A DNA stretch of 64,000 nt from positions 372,001-436,000 of the forward strand of contig CAKJVC010000124.1 in the NCBI GenBank assembly GCA_918026815.1, given 5' to 3'. This DNA comes from Chalara sp. BL73. Lineage: Eukaryota > Ascomycota > Leotiomycetes > Helotiales. Made by a program: the position numbers and the translations under genes. This document shows positions 24,311 to 36,352 of this stretch, in pieces. Position 1 is the first letter of the stretch. Every line of letters begins with the position of its first letter. Under the pieces are notes generated by a model. It saw only the letters and a list, made by a program, of their open reading frames with translations. It ran no database searches and was not told where the DNA came from.

Positions 24311-26042
24311 ATTTCTAAAATCTTTTGTTTAGATGCGGGGGTTTAGAAGGGACCCCTCATTGTACAGTAAACAAACGCTTACCCTAACCCTAACCCTCAT
24401 CTTTTTGATCCCGTTCCGGCCGATCTTTTCTCAATCAGACCCGATTTAGCCTCGTTATTCTGCATGTATCACAATCCGAGCCTCGCCAAACTATCATTTA
24501 GGCCAGTTACCAGGCATAGTTACTAGTTATTGATTGTATGTTGAAACCTACCTACTGCGCCACCTCAGCCGTTTGATAACGTGTTGAGCAGCTCGGATTC
24601 GTACTTGGCGTTGACTGACTCTACCCGACCCGACCGAGCGCAGATCAGTGCTTTGACAAGCCACTTTATTTAAGCATAATCCAGCGACCCTGACTAATAT
24701 TGTTGGGGGGAGCCAACAAAGCGCGGGATTTCGTTCTGTTGTAGAACTGCCACTTAAAGAGTGCAGACACTCGTGCGGATTATAGGGATGTAAAGAATCG
24801 GAATACATAGCGTCAGGCGCAAAGTCATGGAAGAAGCCGACCCGCAAAGCTAGTGAGCAGAAGGTATCGAGACAGGGCAAAACCCAGAACCAGGGTCGTA
24901 TCATGATCTTCGCAGATAAAATTGAGGCTGCGACTCATCTTTACTACATTGGAATACTGATATGTGAGAAGGCGTAACTCTAAAGCCCTAAAATGATACT
25001 TAGGTCCTAATACCACCCTTACAGCCAGCTCAAATAGGAAGGCTCTAGAACCTCTATTACGTCTATGGAGTAAAGGTTTGTTGATGTGGCATTACCCAAT
25101 ACGTTTTTGCGTCCTGCACCTCGTTCTTCAGATCATCGGTAATCCGCAACGTGCATTTTATTTTCCGCTCGGCTCCGTGCCGATCAAATAATAGAGTTTT
25201 GCTGTAGTATGCTCAAGGCACTGATCAAGCTTTTGGCTGTGGTTCCTTCTAATTCTTCCAAGACACCGACAGGGGAAGTCGAAATTTATGGTCAACGGTT
25301 AGTATCATAGACTTGTGGAAAGCAGGTAGCCATAAACTGCGAATTGAATGCTTCCTTTCTCCCACAGTTTTTTTTAACCTTGCTCGGATCACCTAGCATG
25401 TACCGTTTCAAGGCGGCATAACGCGAATAGCCACAATGCTCTTCGAGTTATTCATCACGTGGATGCAGGTGCCGGAACTCAGGGAAGCTCGGAATCTTCT
25501 AGGCTAAAAATATAGGAGGTCCAGGGCTGTGGTAGATATTTTCTCCAGTATTCGTCACTATGCTTCAGGGCTGAACAGCGCCAAGTCTCCTACGCCTAAG
25601 CTATCGTTTGGGAACCAAGCATTTCCCAAGAATTTGTGAGTGTCTCAAATACGGAACGACCCATTAATTTGTCTCCAAACCTTCTTTGCGAGTTTCCGAG
25701 CATAAGCGAGCCTCCTCAACACCATAGCCAGTAATTTGTCAGACGGTTATGGACAACTCCAGTCTGATGTAATGGTTAAGGTTTGAACGCGTGGTTATAT
25801 GCATGTTGATACTGTTTGCTTCGGATTCTCTTGCTACTAAATTCCGTCGTACACTCTATATAAACCATGGCTTGCCAGTTGCAAGATGACTCTCTTTACA
25901 AATCCTGATTAAGAAGCAATCCCATCCTGAATATACACAATCTCTATCCTATCTCCTTACAGCTGTCCTTAGTTTCTTTCCTACAAGGCCAACTTTAAAA
26001 AAAATTAATATCGCTCGCCAACTCTGATCTACACTTTCCAAA
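24311..26042. other. Spacer with a short telomere-like repeat
   Basis: No gene supported over about 1.7 kb. A short (CCCTAA)n tract is listed separately. A 118-codon open stretch at 24548-24904 (-) has no domain. Confidence 0.5.
24380..24397. repeat. Short interstitial telomere-type repeat (CCCTAA)
   Basis: About two and two-thirds units of CCCTAA in a row, the complement of the TTAGGG telomere unit used by most filamentous fungi. It sits just upstream of the broken OPRT gene. Confidence 0.7.
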
Positions 26043-26735
26043 ATGTCTCTCTTCGACAGCCCATTGTTTCGCAGCCGAGTTAACCTCTACATCCACATTC
26101 TCCAAATCGTCTTGGTCCATGTAGTAATGGGCATCTCTGGCGCGAGGATCTTCTTTAAGACGGGCCCAAGGACCAGAGCAACCACGATGGGATTAGCGAT
26201 GGTAAGCACAAATCCCATATCCCCCCGTCTCATAAATGATTGAATACCTAACAAAATAAATGCAGGGCGCGAAGTCGATGATAGTCATTGGCTATCAGTT
26301 ACTGACCGAACACACGGTTCGGTTCCGAAAATGGCGAAGCCTGTTGGCAAACGCGATCCTCAATTCTCTCGAGGTTGTGTTCTGGGCCGCAGTTGCGTTC
26401 TTGGGGATCCAGACGAATACCCGGAGCTGTTCTGGCATTGGCTGTACGCTCAGCTGGATTGTCGTCATTACTTCTTGCGTGTTGAGGTACGTAGATTCAC
26501 CTGGCTATGCCCTTCTGAATTATTCGAGCGCCTATCTTGGAGCACGAGATTGGGAAAATGTACTAATGTTGGCTTTTCGTATAGTGCTGTAGCCACATGG
26601 AGCGCCACCATTTCCATCTTGGATCACCGATACTTCAAGAAGAACGGGGTGGAACGCTGCCCACGGCCAGCCCCTGGAGAAGCATATAAGATGGAAAGTG
26701 GACAGTCATCACACGGGTTGAGGGAAAGCAGATAA
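26043..26735 (+). CDS. Small four-helix membrane protein, MARVEL-like
   Basis: Predicted 176 residues from three exons (26043-26201, 26266-26486, 26585-26735) with closing phases. Four hydrophobic segments are visible: about residues 14-34 (ILQIVLVHVVMG), 52-66, 80-97 (VVFWAAVAFLGIQ) and 107-128 (TLSWIVVITSCVLR continuing into AVATWSA). A cytosolic tail with YFKKNGVERCP ends the protein. The arrangement resembles fungal MARVEL-domain proteins that sit in the plasma or vesicle membrane, but no diagnostic motif exists, so the family call is by shape only. Confidence 0.75.
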
Positions 26736-26979
26736 GCACCTCACATTTTGCGATACGGACATTATAAAGGCGTTGATTGTTTGGGCGAGGAGATCGTATA
26801 GGCGTTGATATGAGCCTCTCCCCGGGAGGGAGATGTTAGAGAGGTCCTTTATTGGAAATTCTGGAAAGCTGTTCGTGCGTAAATAGACCGCTGCATTGCT
26901 ACTGTCGAAAAAATAAATTACATCCCTTAATCAGTTCTACTATTCAAAGCTCCCGCAGAGCCTTCTGATGTGTCTTGGA

Positions 26980-27543
26980 TTATCGATGGTGGTGGCAGCC
27001 TGGAAGCAAAGGTGTCTTCCATGCATATGGATTCTCTTTCCACCGTTCGTCTAGCATCTCCCATGTCTTCCTTTGCTCCTCTTCATCCTGCTCAACTATC
27101 ATGTTCGTAGTAAATATCCTACGGTGCGTGTTCCATACATATCTCGGCTTCATCCACTCATGCAACCGGCTCGCCATCTGTCGGCCGCAGGGCCACTCCC
27201 AGTCCTCCAGCCATTCTGGACCGTATCTTGCATTACAAGTAGAGTATCTTAAGCGTCTAATTGGAACGCTATGATACAAGCTTTCGTGGATTGCATAGAG
27301 CGCTTTGCATGTGAGTCCGAGGCAGGTTGAGTCTATCGACCATTTAGAGTATACCGCATCAAATTGATCCCAGATTACATGAAGGATGTCAATTGGAAGG
27401 GTTGTTAATGTGAACCGCTGGCCGAGTGCTGCATCTGTAGGAGTAGCAGGATTTATGCTCTGTGGTTTGCTCGTGCATGAAGTGAGAGAATTGATGCTAT
27501 TATGGCACCTTGTGCTGCTCGAAGAAGCTGCCGATATAGACAT
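26980..27543 (-). CDS. F-box-like protein, family copy A
   Basis: Single-exon frame of 187 residues with an ATG start. After a Ser/Thr-rich leader comes an F-box-like segment at about residues 43-80 (FTLTTLPIDILHVIWDQF), followed by the family hallmark STCLGLTCKALYAIHESLY. The C-terminal half has repeated Trp and a helical acidic part (EQDEEEQRKTWEMLDERW). F-box proteins link substrates to the SCF ubiquitin ligase through Skp1; the exact targets are unknown. Four relatives lie in this window at 28.1, 29.1, 40.1 and 52.0 kb. This copy has no visible lesion, though it lacks the 5' exon with the acidic motif seen in the copies at 40 and 52 kb. Confidence 0.65.
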   Translation of the reverse strand: MSISAASSSSTRCHNSINSLTSCTSKPQSINPATPTDAALGQRFTLTTLPIDILHVIWDQFDAVYSKWSIDSTCLGLTCKALYAIHESLYHSVPIRRLRYSTCNARYGPEWLEDWEWPCGRQMASRLHEWMKPRYVWNTHRRIFTTNMIVEQDEEEQRKTWEMLDERWKENPYAWKTPLLPGCHHHR

Positions 27544-28124
27544 TGGTTTTGGGTACGGAATGAAATATCTTTAACTAGTGGGGATGGACGTTGGTGTCTC
27601 TGATTTCAAGCAGTAATAATACTAGGTCGGGGCCGTAAGGTTGGTGCCCACTTATGCTTGATAGTCTTTGAAATGTGTCCTATCTAGGCATCTGTAGTGC
27701 CAAATAGGGAGGGAAAGCGCGAACCGTAAATTTAAAGGAAAATCTCACAGATGTTAGATATGATGGTGGAAAGGATGCGACTCTAGATAATTCATCTAGC
27801 AAGGGAGGATACAATGCCTTCCTGAGGCCATACAATACCATCGAGCTAACCACAAAAAGACTAGTATAAATTCCTCGTCTGTTCACAGCATCTACCAAGT
27901 AGCTTTTATGTCCGCTCCATACTCTTCAAACCGGCATTGGAAGGAGAAGAAATGACATGTCATACTCAACTACATAAGCTTAAATGATAATGAAATCCCA
28001 TCAGCGCAAGTATTTTCGCTCACCCATAATTTCAAACAAACTCATGTTTGCAAAGTAAACCCGGCCAGGCCGTCTTCTATGTTCGTGTGGAGATCCGAGG
28101 CCTCTCTACATTTCGCATAGTGCC
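27544..28124. other. Spacer, nothing recognised
   Basis: No supported gene between family copies A and B. Confidence 0.5.
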
Positions 28125-28610
28125 TCAGTAACCAGCTTGCACCATCAGCGCATCGCGCTCCGCTAAATGGATATAACGCTCTTGCAGTAGCATCGCCCAT
28201 TTGCCATCCTTAGGCTTCCTCTTCTCCTCCAATTCCCTACAAAATCTTTCCTGAGCAGACTCCACGGGTCTCATACCCTTGTTCGTCGGAATGTGGGGAA
28301 TATAGCCCCAACTAGTTGTATCTCGCCCTAAGATCTGTCTAGTCGTATATTTTCGTCAGTTGTTATTCTAGATAGACATGGGCCTCTTCCGTCAATCCAA
28401 TCTACCACTCCTTCGAATAGCCTCTACCTCACCCCTGGAGCTCGTGCTCTGAAAGCTGGACCCTGCCGTGCAACCACTTGTGAATTTGATAGAGCGGTTG
28501 CAGGTCAAGCCTCGGAGTGCCGGGTTGAAAGGACAGAGGTAGCCCCAGATCAGATGGAGAATACCAAGCAGGAGGCTGAGGAGTATGGGTCGTTCTGTTC
28601 TTTGTGGTAT
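28125..28610 (-). pseudogene. F-box-like family copy B, frame-broken
   Basis: Minus strand. One frame gives GILHLIWGYL followed by ALRGLTC, matching the F-box and hallmark of copy A (DILHVIWDQF, LGLTCKALY). The match then continues one frame over as LYQIHKWLHGRVQL, so a one-base shift lies at about 28495-28503. Downstream, GTGAGG (about 28428) and an acceptor ending CGACTAG (about 28341) allow an in-phase intron leading to a last exon with TSWGYIPHIPTNKGMRP and a helical charged end, stopping at TGA 28125-28127. Most likely a decaying paralogue. The 5' part is not resolved. Confidence 0.5.
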
Positions 28611-29057
28611 GGGAAATTGGTTGTGCTTGGATTGCTAGTGGCACTTGCGTCGGGGTCGCTTGGAGGTCAAGCTACATTGACAAAGAAAGACATTTTATTC
28701 ACATATGGTTCATAAGAGAGGCAAAGTTTGAAGATGAACACAGTAATCCCTTACCCCACATCGCTCTCAGAGATCAAAATCCGTCGAAACTGCCAAATCC
28801 AAGCGCTCCAAGTACCGGGTTGATTCCCAGACTACACGCCTCTCCAGATTCCATCTCGCTCACCACCAAATCGTTTACCATTCCTCGCCCGCCCTCCCCT
28901 CGATATCTCAGCGATATCCAGCCTTGATGGCATAATACGATAACGTCTTTTTATTCTACGCTGCCAGCAAGAGCCAGTCCTGTTTCTCGTCTATGCCATG
29001 CTTGAATACCTGCAGAGGTGTGTACTTAGAGCGTATCGTTCCAGACATAGGCCAGCT
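28611..29057. other. Uncertain interval, open on both strands
   Basis: The plus strand reads a proline/serine-rich stretch near 28745-28927 (ending ISLTTKSFTIPRPP and SDIQP), and the minus strand reads a short MVNDLVVSEMESGEAC frame in the same place. Neither has splice support or a domain. It may contain the decayed 5' end of family copy B. Confidence 0.3.
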
Positions 29058-29483
29058 TCATACATCAAAGAGCAGATTGTAGAGTTGGAGACGGAAGTCT
29101 TCGCAGAGCATAGGGCTGGAGTGGCTGAGTTGAGCAAAGGCGATCTTTCCGTGGCGTAAGGACTTGTGAAGCTAGCAGAAGAATTTGTAGGTTAACCCTA
29201 AGCAGAAGGACTTCCCGGGACAGAGCCGATCCCAGGTGTCAACGTGTAGATCGTTAGCGAGAATTGATAGCGTAAAATTGTTACCGGGTATAAAGCCGTG
29301 TGGAAGGATAGTGACCTGTGTGCTTTGTTTGGGAACTGGCACATTTTGGGGGGCATGAACTATGCTATACCGCCGACCACGCCTCCGCAATGCTACAACT
29401 TTGATGATAGGAAGGAGTAGCGGCAGGTTTATATTTTCTATACACAAGGAGGCTGGATGATATAACGCTGCTACACCGTACAC
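29058..29483 (-). pseudogene. F-box-like family copy C, nonsense-broken
   Basis: Minus-strand frame with FTLSILANDLHVDTWDRLCPG followed by FCLGLTYKFFC, which lines up with copy A's F-box and CLGLTCKALY hallmark. A TAG at 29172-29174 stops it, but the same frame continues directly with LHKSLRHGKIAFAQLS and LYNLLFDV to TGA at 29058, as in other copies (IHESL, IHRKLHG). It is therefore a truncated, inactivated member. Confidence 0.55.
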
Positions 29484-30182
29484 ATGATTAGCAGAACCTG
29501 AACAAAAGCAAATTTGCTAGATCTCAATAATCACATGTGACGTCGTACTGCTACGCGGGCTGATTGCGCGCAGCGACAAGGATATGGCTTCTTCCAGACT
29601 GCCCATATATTAATCGCTCACTGGGCTTCAGTGTCTTTGACATGACTACAAGTTTCCCCACGCGCTTGGCATGTTCGCTTAAATAAGGGGGGCCGCGAGG
29701 GGATCGGTTTCCGAAGCGCAAAGTCAAGCTCCTGCCGCTTCCACTCCAGCTTCCAGTCACCCAACAAGATCGACTGGTGACCCGTTACATTGATTGTATC
29801 TTTGCTAGACCCAAGAAACGAATGAATGGTGCACTGGTAAAACTTTCCTGTGGAAGGTTATCAGTTGATCGCTGTGAGAGGAGATTAAACAAGAAAGACA
29901 GGCTTGGTTCTTGGTGTAGGCATTCGCTTGATCGTCGTTGCTTATTTAACTACTAGATCTATGCTCAAGCCTCTTTCGCAGCTCTTGATGATATCCTTCA
30001 GAACAAATGCCGCCCTACCATCCTGTATATACTACCCTTCTACCAAAACGCCACCACATCGATCGTAAATGATATGCTCGCTATGCAAAGAATCCGCCGT
30101 GCTATGCTCACCATGCCCCCTTGGTCTGCCATAAAGAAAAATTTCACAACCAGTGAATTTTGGATATCTTGAGAAAAAAAAG
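29484..30182. other. Spacer, nothing recognised
   Basis: No supported gene; presumably the 3' flank of the carrier gene. Confidence 0.5.
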
Positions 30183-31235
30183 TCATGCTAAACGAAATTG
30201 CTCCTTCAATGCATCGAAAATCATAAAAATGAATGCAGAGCTTGGAATGCTCCGCGCAACGGTGATACCACATCCACGATAAAGGCCGGCAAGACCATAT
30301 GAGCGATATATCGCAACTCCTTCTGCCCAAAATTTTGCTTTTGGTGAAATTGACTCGACGGAGGATGTTTGCATGCGGGATTTTATGGTATCAGCGGGAA
30401 AGAAGAGAAAATTGTAGGACATCCCAGCACTAGCTCCTGCCACTGCTTGCTGCCATAATGGCAAAGGAGCTAGGTCGACTGACCCTGGCGGTGGAGCTGG
30501 AGAAGAGCGTGCATTAAATTTGCGGAACGCCAAAGTAGCAGTTTCTTTACTTCCGAACCAGGCTGCACAGCCGCCTGTCTCCCGAATCAAGGTTCCCAGC
30601 TGCCCGTTCCAGAAACCCCTCACACCTTGGTGGCGATACACTTCTCGAATCACGCTCAACGGGGTTGCTGCTGGACGTACAGCAGCAGATGTAGAAGAGG
30701 TAAGAGGGACTTGGATCTTGCATTTAACAAGCTCGACCGGCGTGAGAACAAGGGATGTAAAAGCCCCCGATATGGCTCCTGTGAGCCATAACGCCGACAA
30801 CGGCAAAGGCTTATCCCGCTGATATGCACCAGATCTGAATAGGGCTTCGCGCCCGACCCTCTCCCAGAAGAAAAGGGAGCTTGTCTCCAGCGCAGCGCCA
30901 ACCAGCGGAGCACTGATCCCTCGGTATAAACCCATAAATCCATCTGCTCGAAAGGACTGCCTGAAGCAGTCTAAAGGACCAGTGTAGCGGAGTGGAAGGT
31001 GGTCGGGTTGGGATTGTAGCCGCACTTTGACTGTGTCGAAAGGATACTCTATATATTTCCCAGCTATACCAGCAATCTAGCATGTGTTAACAGGTAGTAT
31101 ATGAAGTGAGAGTGGTGTACGTACCGAGCCGAATACAATGTCCTCGATAGCATCTATGACTACGTCCTTTGTCTTCATGTTTGGTGTCGTGGCGGACACT
31201 TCACCTTTGTACCCAGTAGGAGTTGCGACTTCCAT
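30183..31235 (-). CDS. arg-13: Mitochondrial ornithine/basic amino acid carrier (ORT1 type)
   Basis: Predicted 334 residues, two exons (31235-31125, 31076-30183), phase 0. It is a mitochondrial carrier with three repeats of about 100 residues. Carrier signatures PxDxVKxR appear as [13 protein letters not shown] in repeat 1, [12 protein letters not shown] in repeat 2 and [12 protein letters not shown] in repeat 3. Phrases such as [27 protein letters not shown] and [13 protein letters not shown] closely match the fungal ornithine carrier group (Neurospora arg-13, yeast ORT1), which exports ornithine from the matrix for arginine synthesis. The start was chosen at the ATG giving [12 protein letters not shown], because upstream frames are not carrier-like. 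Confidence 0.93.
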
Positions 31236-32969
31236 AGCGTGAGAAGATGGAGAGGGGTCGTCGAGCGTTATATATAGTTGTAGGCTATGACAGTTGTTGC
31301 CAGTTTTGACGTGACTTGACAGAGAAAGGTGCTTGGACGGAGCGAATGGATTTCTCAGTTGGGAGAATTGCGCAACTGGTGTACCGTTGGCTGACAAGTT
31401 GGTGTTCAACAATTATGGGTGACACAAGTATTGTCACCCCAAGTTTATGTCCAACCAACGTTACCTCACCAAGCAGGCTTGACAGTGGGTAAGGAGGAGC
31501 AAGAGAAAGCAAGAAGGCAATCGAAGCACTTCTTGCCAGCTCAATCCTCCATCCCAAGGGGAAAAGAGTTTGTAGAATAGCGGGGGAGGGGAGCTGGCGG
31601 TAGGTGAATGGCAGTGGCAGTTGTAGTTGCAGTGGATCGACAGACCGCTATCGGGGGCCGAGTCAACATGAGAGACATGCACACACACCCTGTGAGTTTC
31701 ATATAATCCGGATTTGATCTGTCGAAAAAGGCGCACTGTGCCCATTGGAATCTACCATGTGATAATGATGATGATGTGGAGGGCGAGGACTCAACACCTG
31801 TATGCGGTGCCCTCTACGAACCTCCAGCTCCCTTGCACGACGATAAGCTCTGCTTCACTGTGCCTGGGAGTCTGCAGAGCCGAGATTGAGTCAATTCAAC
31901 TACGGTAAAGGTGGCCTTTATCGATACCGACACGTCAGAGTTTTCACCCCCAACTTCGACTGCGACAACAAAGACGACAACTAAAAGACTGGAGGAGGAA
32001 CACATAGGACGAAAAGCGAATATCTTGTCGATAATAACATCTGCATACGATTGCATGCTACGAAGGGAGTATGCTAGCAAAGTACGAATCCTCCTTTCTT
32101 CGACATTCTTTCAGCTAGTACACCTTCGGCGTCGCTTCTTCAAATCGCACTTTTTACTGGCTATGGAGAGCTTTCTTTTTAATGAGCTTACAGCATCCCC
32201 AACGCTTTTCGCGATACTAGAAAGCTGAGTCAGAGGAAGCTTTTGTTTTGCGGCTTCAGGAGGCATAAAATGAACACCGAGTGGCTCTGCTTGATATTTG
32301 TCAAGTGGTTTTTAGAGTTGTTTTTCCTGACAGGGCAGTACACACTGGTTTGCTAGTGTAGCGATGTAGAAACAAGAGCCAATTACCTACTTAGTACTGC
32401 GTCGAATGACTGTTTATTTGGGCACTATGCTGTTGATAGAAAGCTGGGAATATTAAGCTGGGAAAGAGTATACTATCTGAGGAATAGGTACTCGAGGCCC
32501 CTAGGCAGGAGGACCTAGTAGTGTTACATAGTCGCCGACTGATACAGCACGAATAAATCACAATCAATCAATCAATCAATCAATGATGATGATGAATAGT
32601 AAAGTATGAGTGCTTTATTTTTATTTTTTTTGGTAATGAGGTATTTCTTAGCGTGGGGGGGAATCGTGAGGGTTTTTTTCTTCGAAATTTTCGTCACTTT
32701 TTAAGAAACCATTTCAGGGCCTGGCGGTGGAGGGCCAAGCATATGCTTAGTGCCCGCCTGGCCATCCACCCACCCACTACCACCACCATCACCCCTGTCT
32801 GTCCAAGGTCCCTAAACCTTTTTTATTTTTTTAAATTTTTTTTTTGGTCTACAGCTGTCTTCCTCTTCCCCCTTCAGTACCAAGCCACACCGACACTTCT
32901 ACAACAACCTCTTCCATTCTTTGACTTCCACCATTGTTCATTGTATTTTGGTGGTAGCTCGAAATCTCA
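31236..32969. other. Divergent intergenic region, arg-13 and CGR1 promoters
   Basis: No protein gene supported over 1.7 kb between two divergent genes. It contains a tetranucleotide repeat at about 32560-32584 (AATC units, listed separately), a G run near 32655, and T-rich tracts around 32820-32845 just before CGR1. Open stretches here have low-complexity or no domain. Confidence 0.5.
32560..32597. repeat. AATC/ATG microsatellite
   Basis: Five to six tandem AATC units followed by four GAT/ATG-type trinucleotides. Simple sequence repeat; no further role seen. Confidence 0.85.
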
Positions 32970-33430
32970 ATGTCTACCGAAGTCACCACCGCCGCTTCCC
33001 TGCCCGACAAGGCAGCTCCACCACAGGGCATGCGTAAAAATGGTAAGGCTCCTTGCAAAGCTTATACAAGACTCCTGCTGACCATAATTAGGCAAGCAAT
33101 GGCACGAACCGAGAAAAGCCTTCAGACCTAAGGCGGGCAATCAAACATACGAGAAGAGACAGGAAGAACGGAAAGCTATGTCTGCCATCAAAGCCAAGGA
33201 AAAAGAGATGAAGGACGAGAAAGAGGCTGAACGCCAGGTTAGCATGGTCTTTCAGAAAGCTGCTGCATGGAAACTGACCTTCACGGTAGCGACGGATACA
33301 GGCACTCAAGGACAAGCGTGCTAAGAAAGAAGAGCGAGAACGATATGAGAAGCTGGCCGAGACCATGCACCGCAAACGGGTCGAGCGTCTGAAGAGAAAA
33401 GAGAAGCGTAACAAGATGATCAAGTCTTGA
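32970..33430 (+). CDS. CGR1: rRNA-processing protein CGR1
   Basis: Predicted 115 residues, three exons (32970-33042, 33092-33237, 33302-33430), phases close. Family landmarks are [18 protein letters not shown], then a Lys/Glu/Arg helix ([33 protein letters not shown]) and a very basic end [15 protein letters not shown]. The length equals that of yeast Cgr1 (about 120). Cgr1 acts in the nucleolus in 60S ribosome biogenesis. A T-rich tract lies upstream of the start, as in many fungal promoters. Confidence 0.95.
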
Positions 33431-34138
33431 AGAGCTACCCTATTCTACGAATACACTTTCACAAGCAGGGAGACCTTAGCCGCCACCACTGCTAGTTCTC
33501 TATATCGCCACAAGAGAGCGAGATATGCATAGAAGCATTACAGCCAGCTAACCTCTTCAAAGTAAGTGAGCTATCATCTTCAAAAGCTGATCCAGCATCC
33601 GTTGCTATGATGAAAGAAATGTCATACAGTTATCCCTGTCTTAATCATCCGTGTTGATTTTTTTTTATTAATTAGACTCTGAGCACATATTTTTTCATGC
33701 TGGTTATTAATTTGTTCCAATACGGGCTATGCTAACGCTGTACATCCAGAATACAAGGCATATACTTCAATACAGATTCGACTCTGTCGGGAGTAGCCAT
33801 GAGGCAATTCGAGCGTGCCATTGCTGCCACGGGGGAAGAGGGTCGTTACACAGTGACATGATGCATAGAAGTAGCAATTCGCTGCTAAGATTCTCTAGGC
33901 ACAATACTTTGTAGCAATAACTTTTAGTAATAATGTCACCAGTGTCGCAAAGTTGACTTCAAACATTCTATATTTCTGATTCTAAGCGTGATCACGTGAA
34001 AGTTGCACTCTTGGTTCTAGAGAAGCACCGTGAAACCCTCAGACCTACCACTTCATGACGTATCAAAGGCTAACCTCAAGTTATGCCAGCTCTTCCATTC
34101 CGTATGGGAGCCATAATTCGCTTTGCCCATGCTAAGAA
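33431..34138. other. Spacer, nothing recognised
   Basis: No supported gene. Confidence 0.5.
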
Positions 34139-35277
34139 ATGTCTGCTCATGGCTTCCAAAATGCCTCTGAACTCCCGGCTCCGAGCCTTAAACCTACATC
34201 CCCAACACGTCCAAAACATCAGACCCATCGTTCCATAACTGAAATACCTGGTGCTTTCCCCAAGCTTCACCGCCCGATTCACCATCACGGTCACATACAC
34301 CGTCATAAAGATCACAAAGATAAAGGGAAGGAAACTCAATCTGCTCACCCAAGTTTACAAGGAGGAAGAGATCTGTGGTCTCACAGTGCAGGTGCGCGCA
34401 GTGAAGGTGTGACACCAGAACAGAGCCGTGGACCGAGTAGGAGAGCCAGCCTGCTATCAAAAGGCGATGACGCTGGGATCCTGGTAGAGGAGGGGGCAGA
34501 CAAGCGGAGGATTGTGAAAGAGGGCGAGTTACAGGCTGAGAAAGAGAAAGCGGAATTACGGGCAACGTAAGCAACAGTACTACCTTCCCGGAATGAGCGC
34601 TAACAATCAATAGAGAGCTGCGCAATACATTATCAAGCTTGAATACGCTCTCAAACGATACTACCAGGCGTTTGGACAATACATATTACTCAGTGCTGGA
34701 GAAGCTGAGCACGATACAGAGCACGATAGCATCAATGAAAGAATTGGCCACGCTAACAAGGCAGCTGAACGATGACTTTATACGAGAGGGTGAGGAAGTA
34801 ATTGAGGAAGTCGAGACATCATTGGACGGATTCGAAGGCTTCGAGAAACAACAGAAGCGCATTGGGGACCTCGCTGCACGAGTCAGAGCCGGGAGAAACA
34901 AGATCAAGGTTCTTGTAAGCAGAGTCGAGGTTGTCAGGGAGAAGATCAACACATGGGAAAAGATGGAAGTTGAGTGGCAGGAGAGCACTCGAAAGAGGCT
35001 ACGGATATTATGGATTGTGATCGCGGTGACTGGATTGTTGATTACAGGAGTGCTGGCGTTTCAATATACGCCAGCGAAGACTCAGGGCCCTGCAGTCATC
35101 AAGGGATGGAATGCAAGTCTAGTTGGAGGCGCATTGTCGGACGAAGAGAAGATTGTGAATGAGACCTTCAACTTGAGGAGGCATACAGAAGAGGCACTCG
35201 CGGAGTTGAAGGAGTCTGACAAGGAGCAAGAAGTGCCAACAGACGAGCCCAGGCTTAGGGTCTTTGACGAACTATGA
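34139..35277 (+). CDS. Coiled-coil protein with one C-terminal membrane helix
   Basis: Predicted 363 residues in two exons (34139-34566, 34614-35277). Residues 1-85 are Pro/His-rich (HRPIHHHGHIHRHKDHKDKG). A long helical region at about 120-290 has heptad-like spacing (LSSLNTLSNDTTRRL, VLVSRVEVVREKINTW). One hydrophobic helix follows at about 299-317 (ILWIVIAVTGLLITGVL), and the last 45 residues are acidic. This layout suits a tail-anchored or single-pass protein, perhaps of the ER or nuclear envelope, with a cytosolic coiled coil. I do not recognise a named family. Confidence 0.8.
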
Positions 35278-36352
35278 ATTCTACAAAATCTAATGGTATA
35301 GAAGTAGCTGTCTGAGTGGAAGCGCGCAAGGTATTCCATGAGCAGCTTCCACGATTGAACCCATCGGTCATGGAAATGCCGAGTATCCTTAGATTACAAA
35401 GATTGAACATGCCGAAATCCACGAACCGCAGCTCCAACCACTGACGGACATGGTATCAATCATATGGTTCAAGTTGCCGATGGGCCTAGAGCGAGTTTCG
35501 CCGCGAGTTATAGGGCTGGCAGTGGGTACTGATAGGCGCTAAGACCGCGTATCTATAAGCTATTTCAGCTTGTTAGGGTTGAGGTTGACTCGGCATGGGT
35601 GCCGACTGCCGTTCCAAATATATCCTCAAGGATGAAAGCACCGTCATAAGAGGCGAAAGTGATGGAGTATACTGTACCATTCTGGCTTATATAATATTCA
35701 GGTTCACATATGAGGTATCAGAAGGTAGTGAGTCTTGGGCGGAATGGTAACCAGGCATAATCGATATCGCTTTCGTAGCCTACTCATGTCTGTCGGTCTT
35801 TTTTACTTTTGGTGATTCGCGGGTTGTAGTTCTGTTTCCAAGCGTGTTTGAAGGGATGACGACTTGGGGCAGAGTCGAGTGTCATTCAGCCACTTTTGAT
35901 CCCTGTCTCCAAGGTCATTCCAAGCCCCAATGCAATCCACCTAGGCTACGAGAATCTCAAATAAAAAGAGAGACATACATCAATGCATTTAGACTTCGCG
36001 TATGACTTGATAAGGTGAGACGTTCGCTGCTTCTGCCCTTCTAGCATCACCGCCGCCATTCTTTTCTCCTCCTGTGGCTCCCTTCGTCATCAACACTCTA
36101 ACTCGCAGTAAGGCGTGAAGTCATCCTGCATTTATTTCAGCAATAAGGAATCACTTACCCCGCCAAAGCGCAGTGTAAGCTTCAATCACGCCGTCCAACC
36201 AATACCCGGCTTCGGGCGCATACGTGCAACCTTAAAAAAGGACCTGCCACAAATTCTTTCTTTTTGCTTGTACCGCCGCGTGAGAAGGGCTGAAAATTTT
36301 GTGATACATTCGTTTCCTCAGGCAAAGCACAGCGAGGCTCTCGATCATAAAG
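35278..36352. other. Spacer, nothing recognised
   Basis: No supported gene; the last part is probably the 5' leader of the PX-domain gene. Confidence 0.5.

Noticed and set aside
24548..24904. 118-codon minus-strand frame
   Set aside because: No motif, no splice support, open only because of local composition.
28998..29160. Plus-strand frame with a helical, charged sequence
   Set aside because: It is antisense to the better-supported F-box-like remnant copy C.
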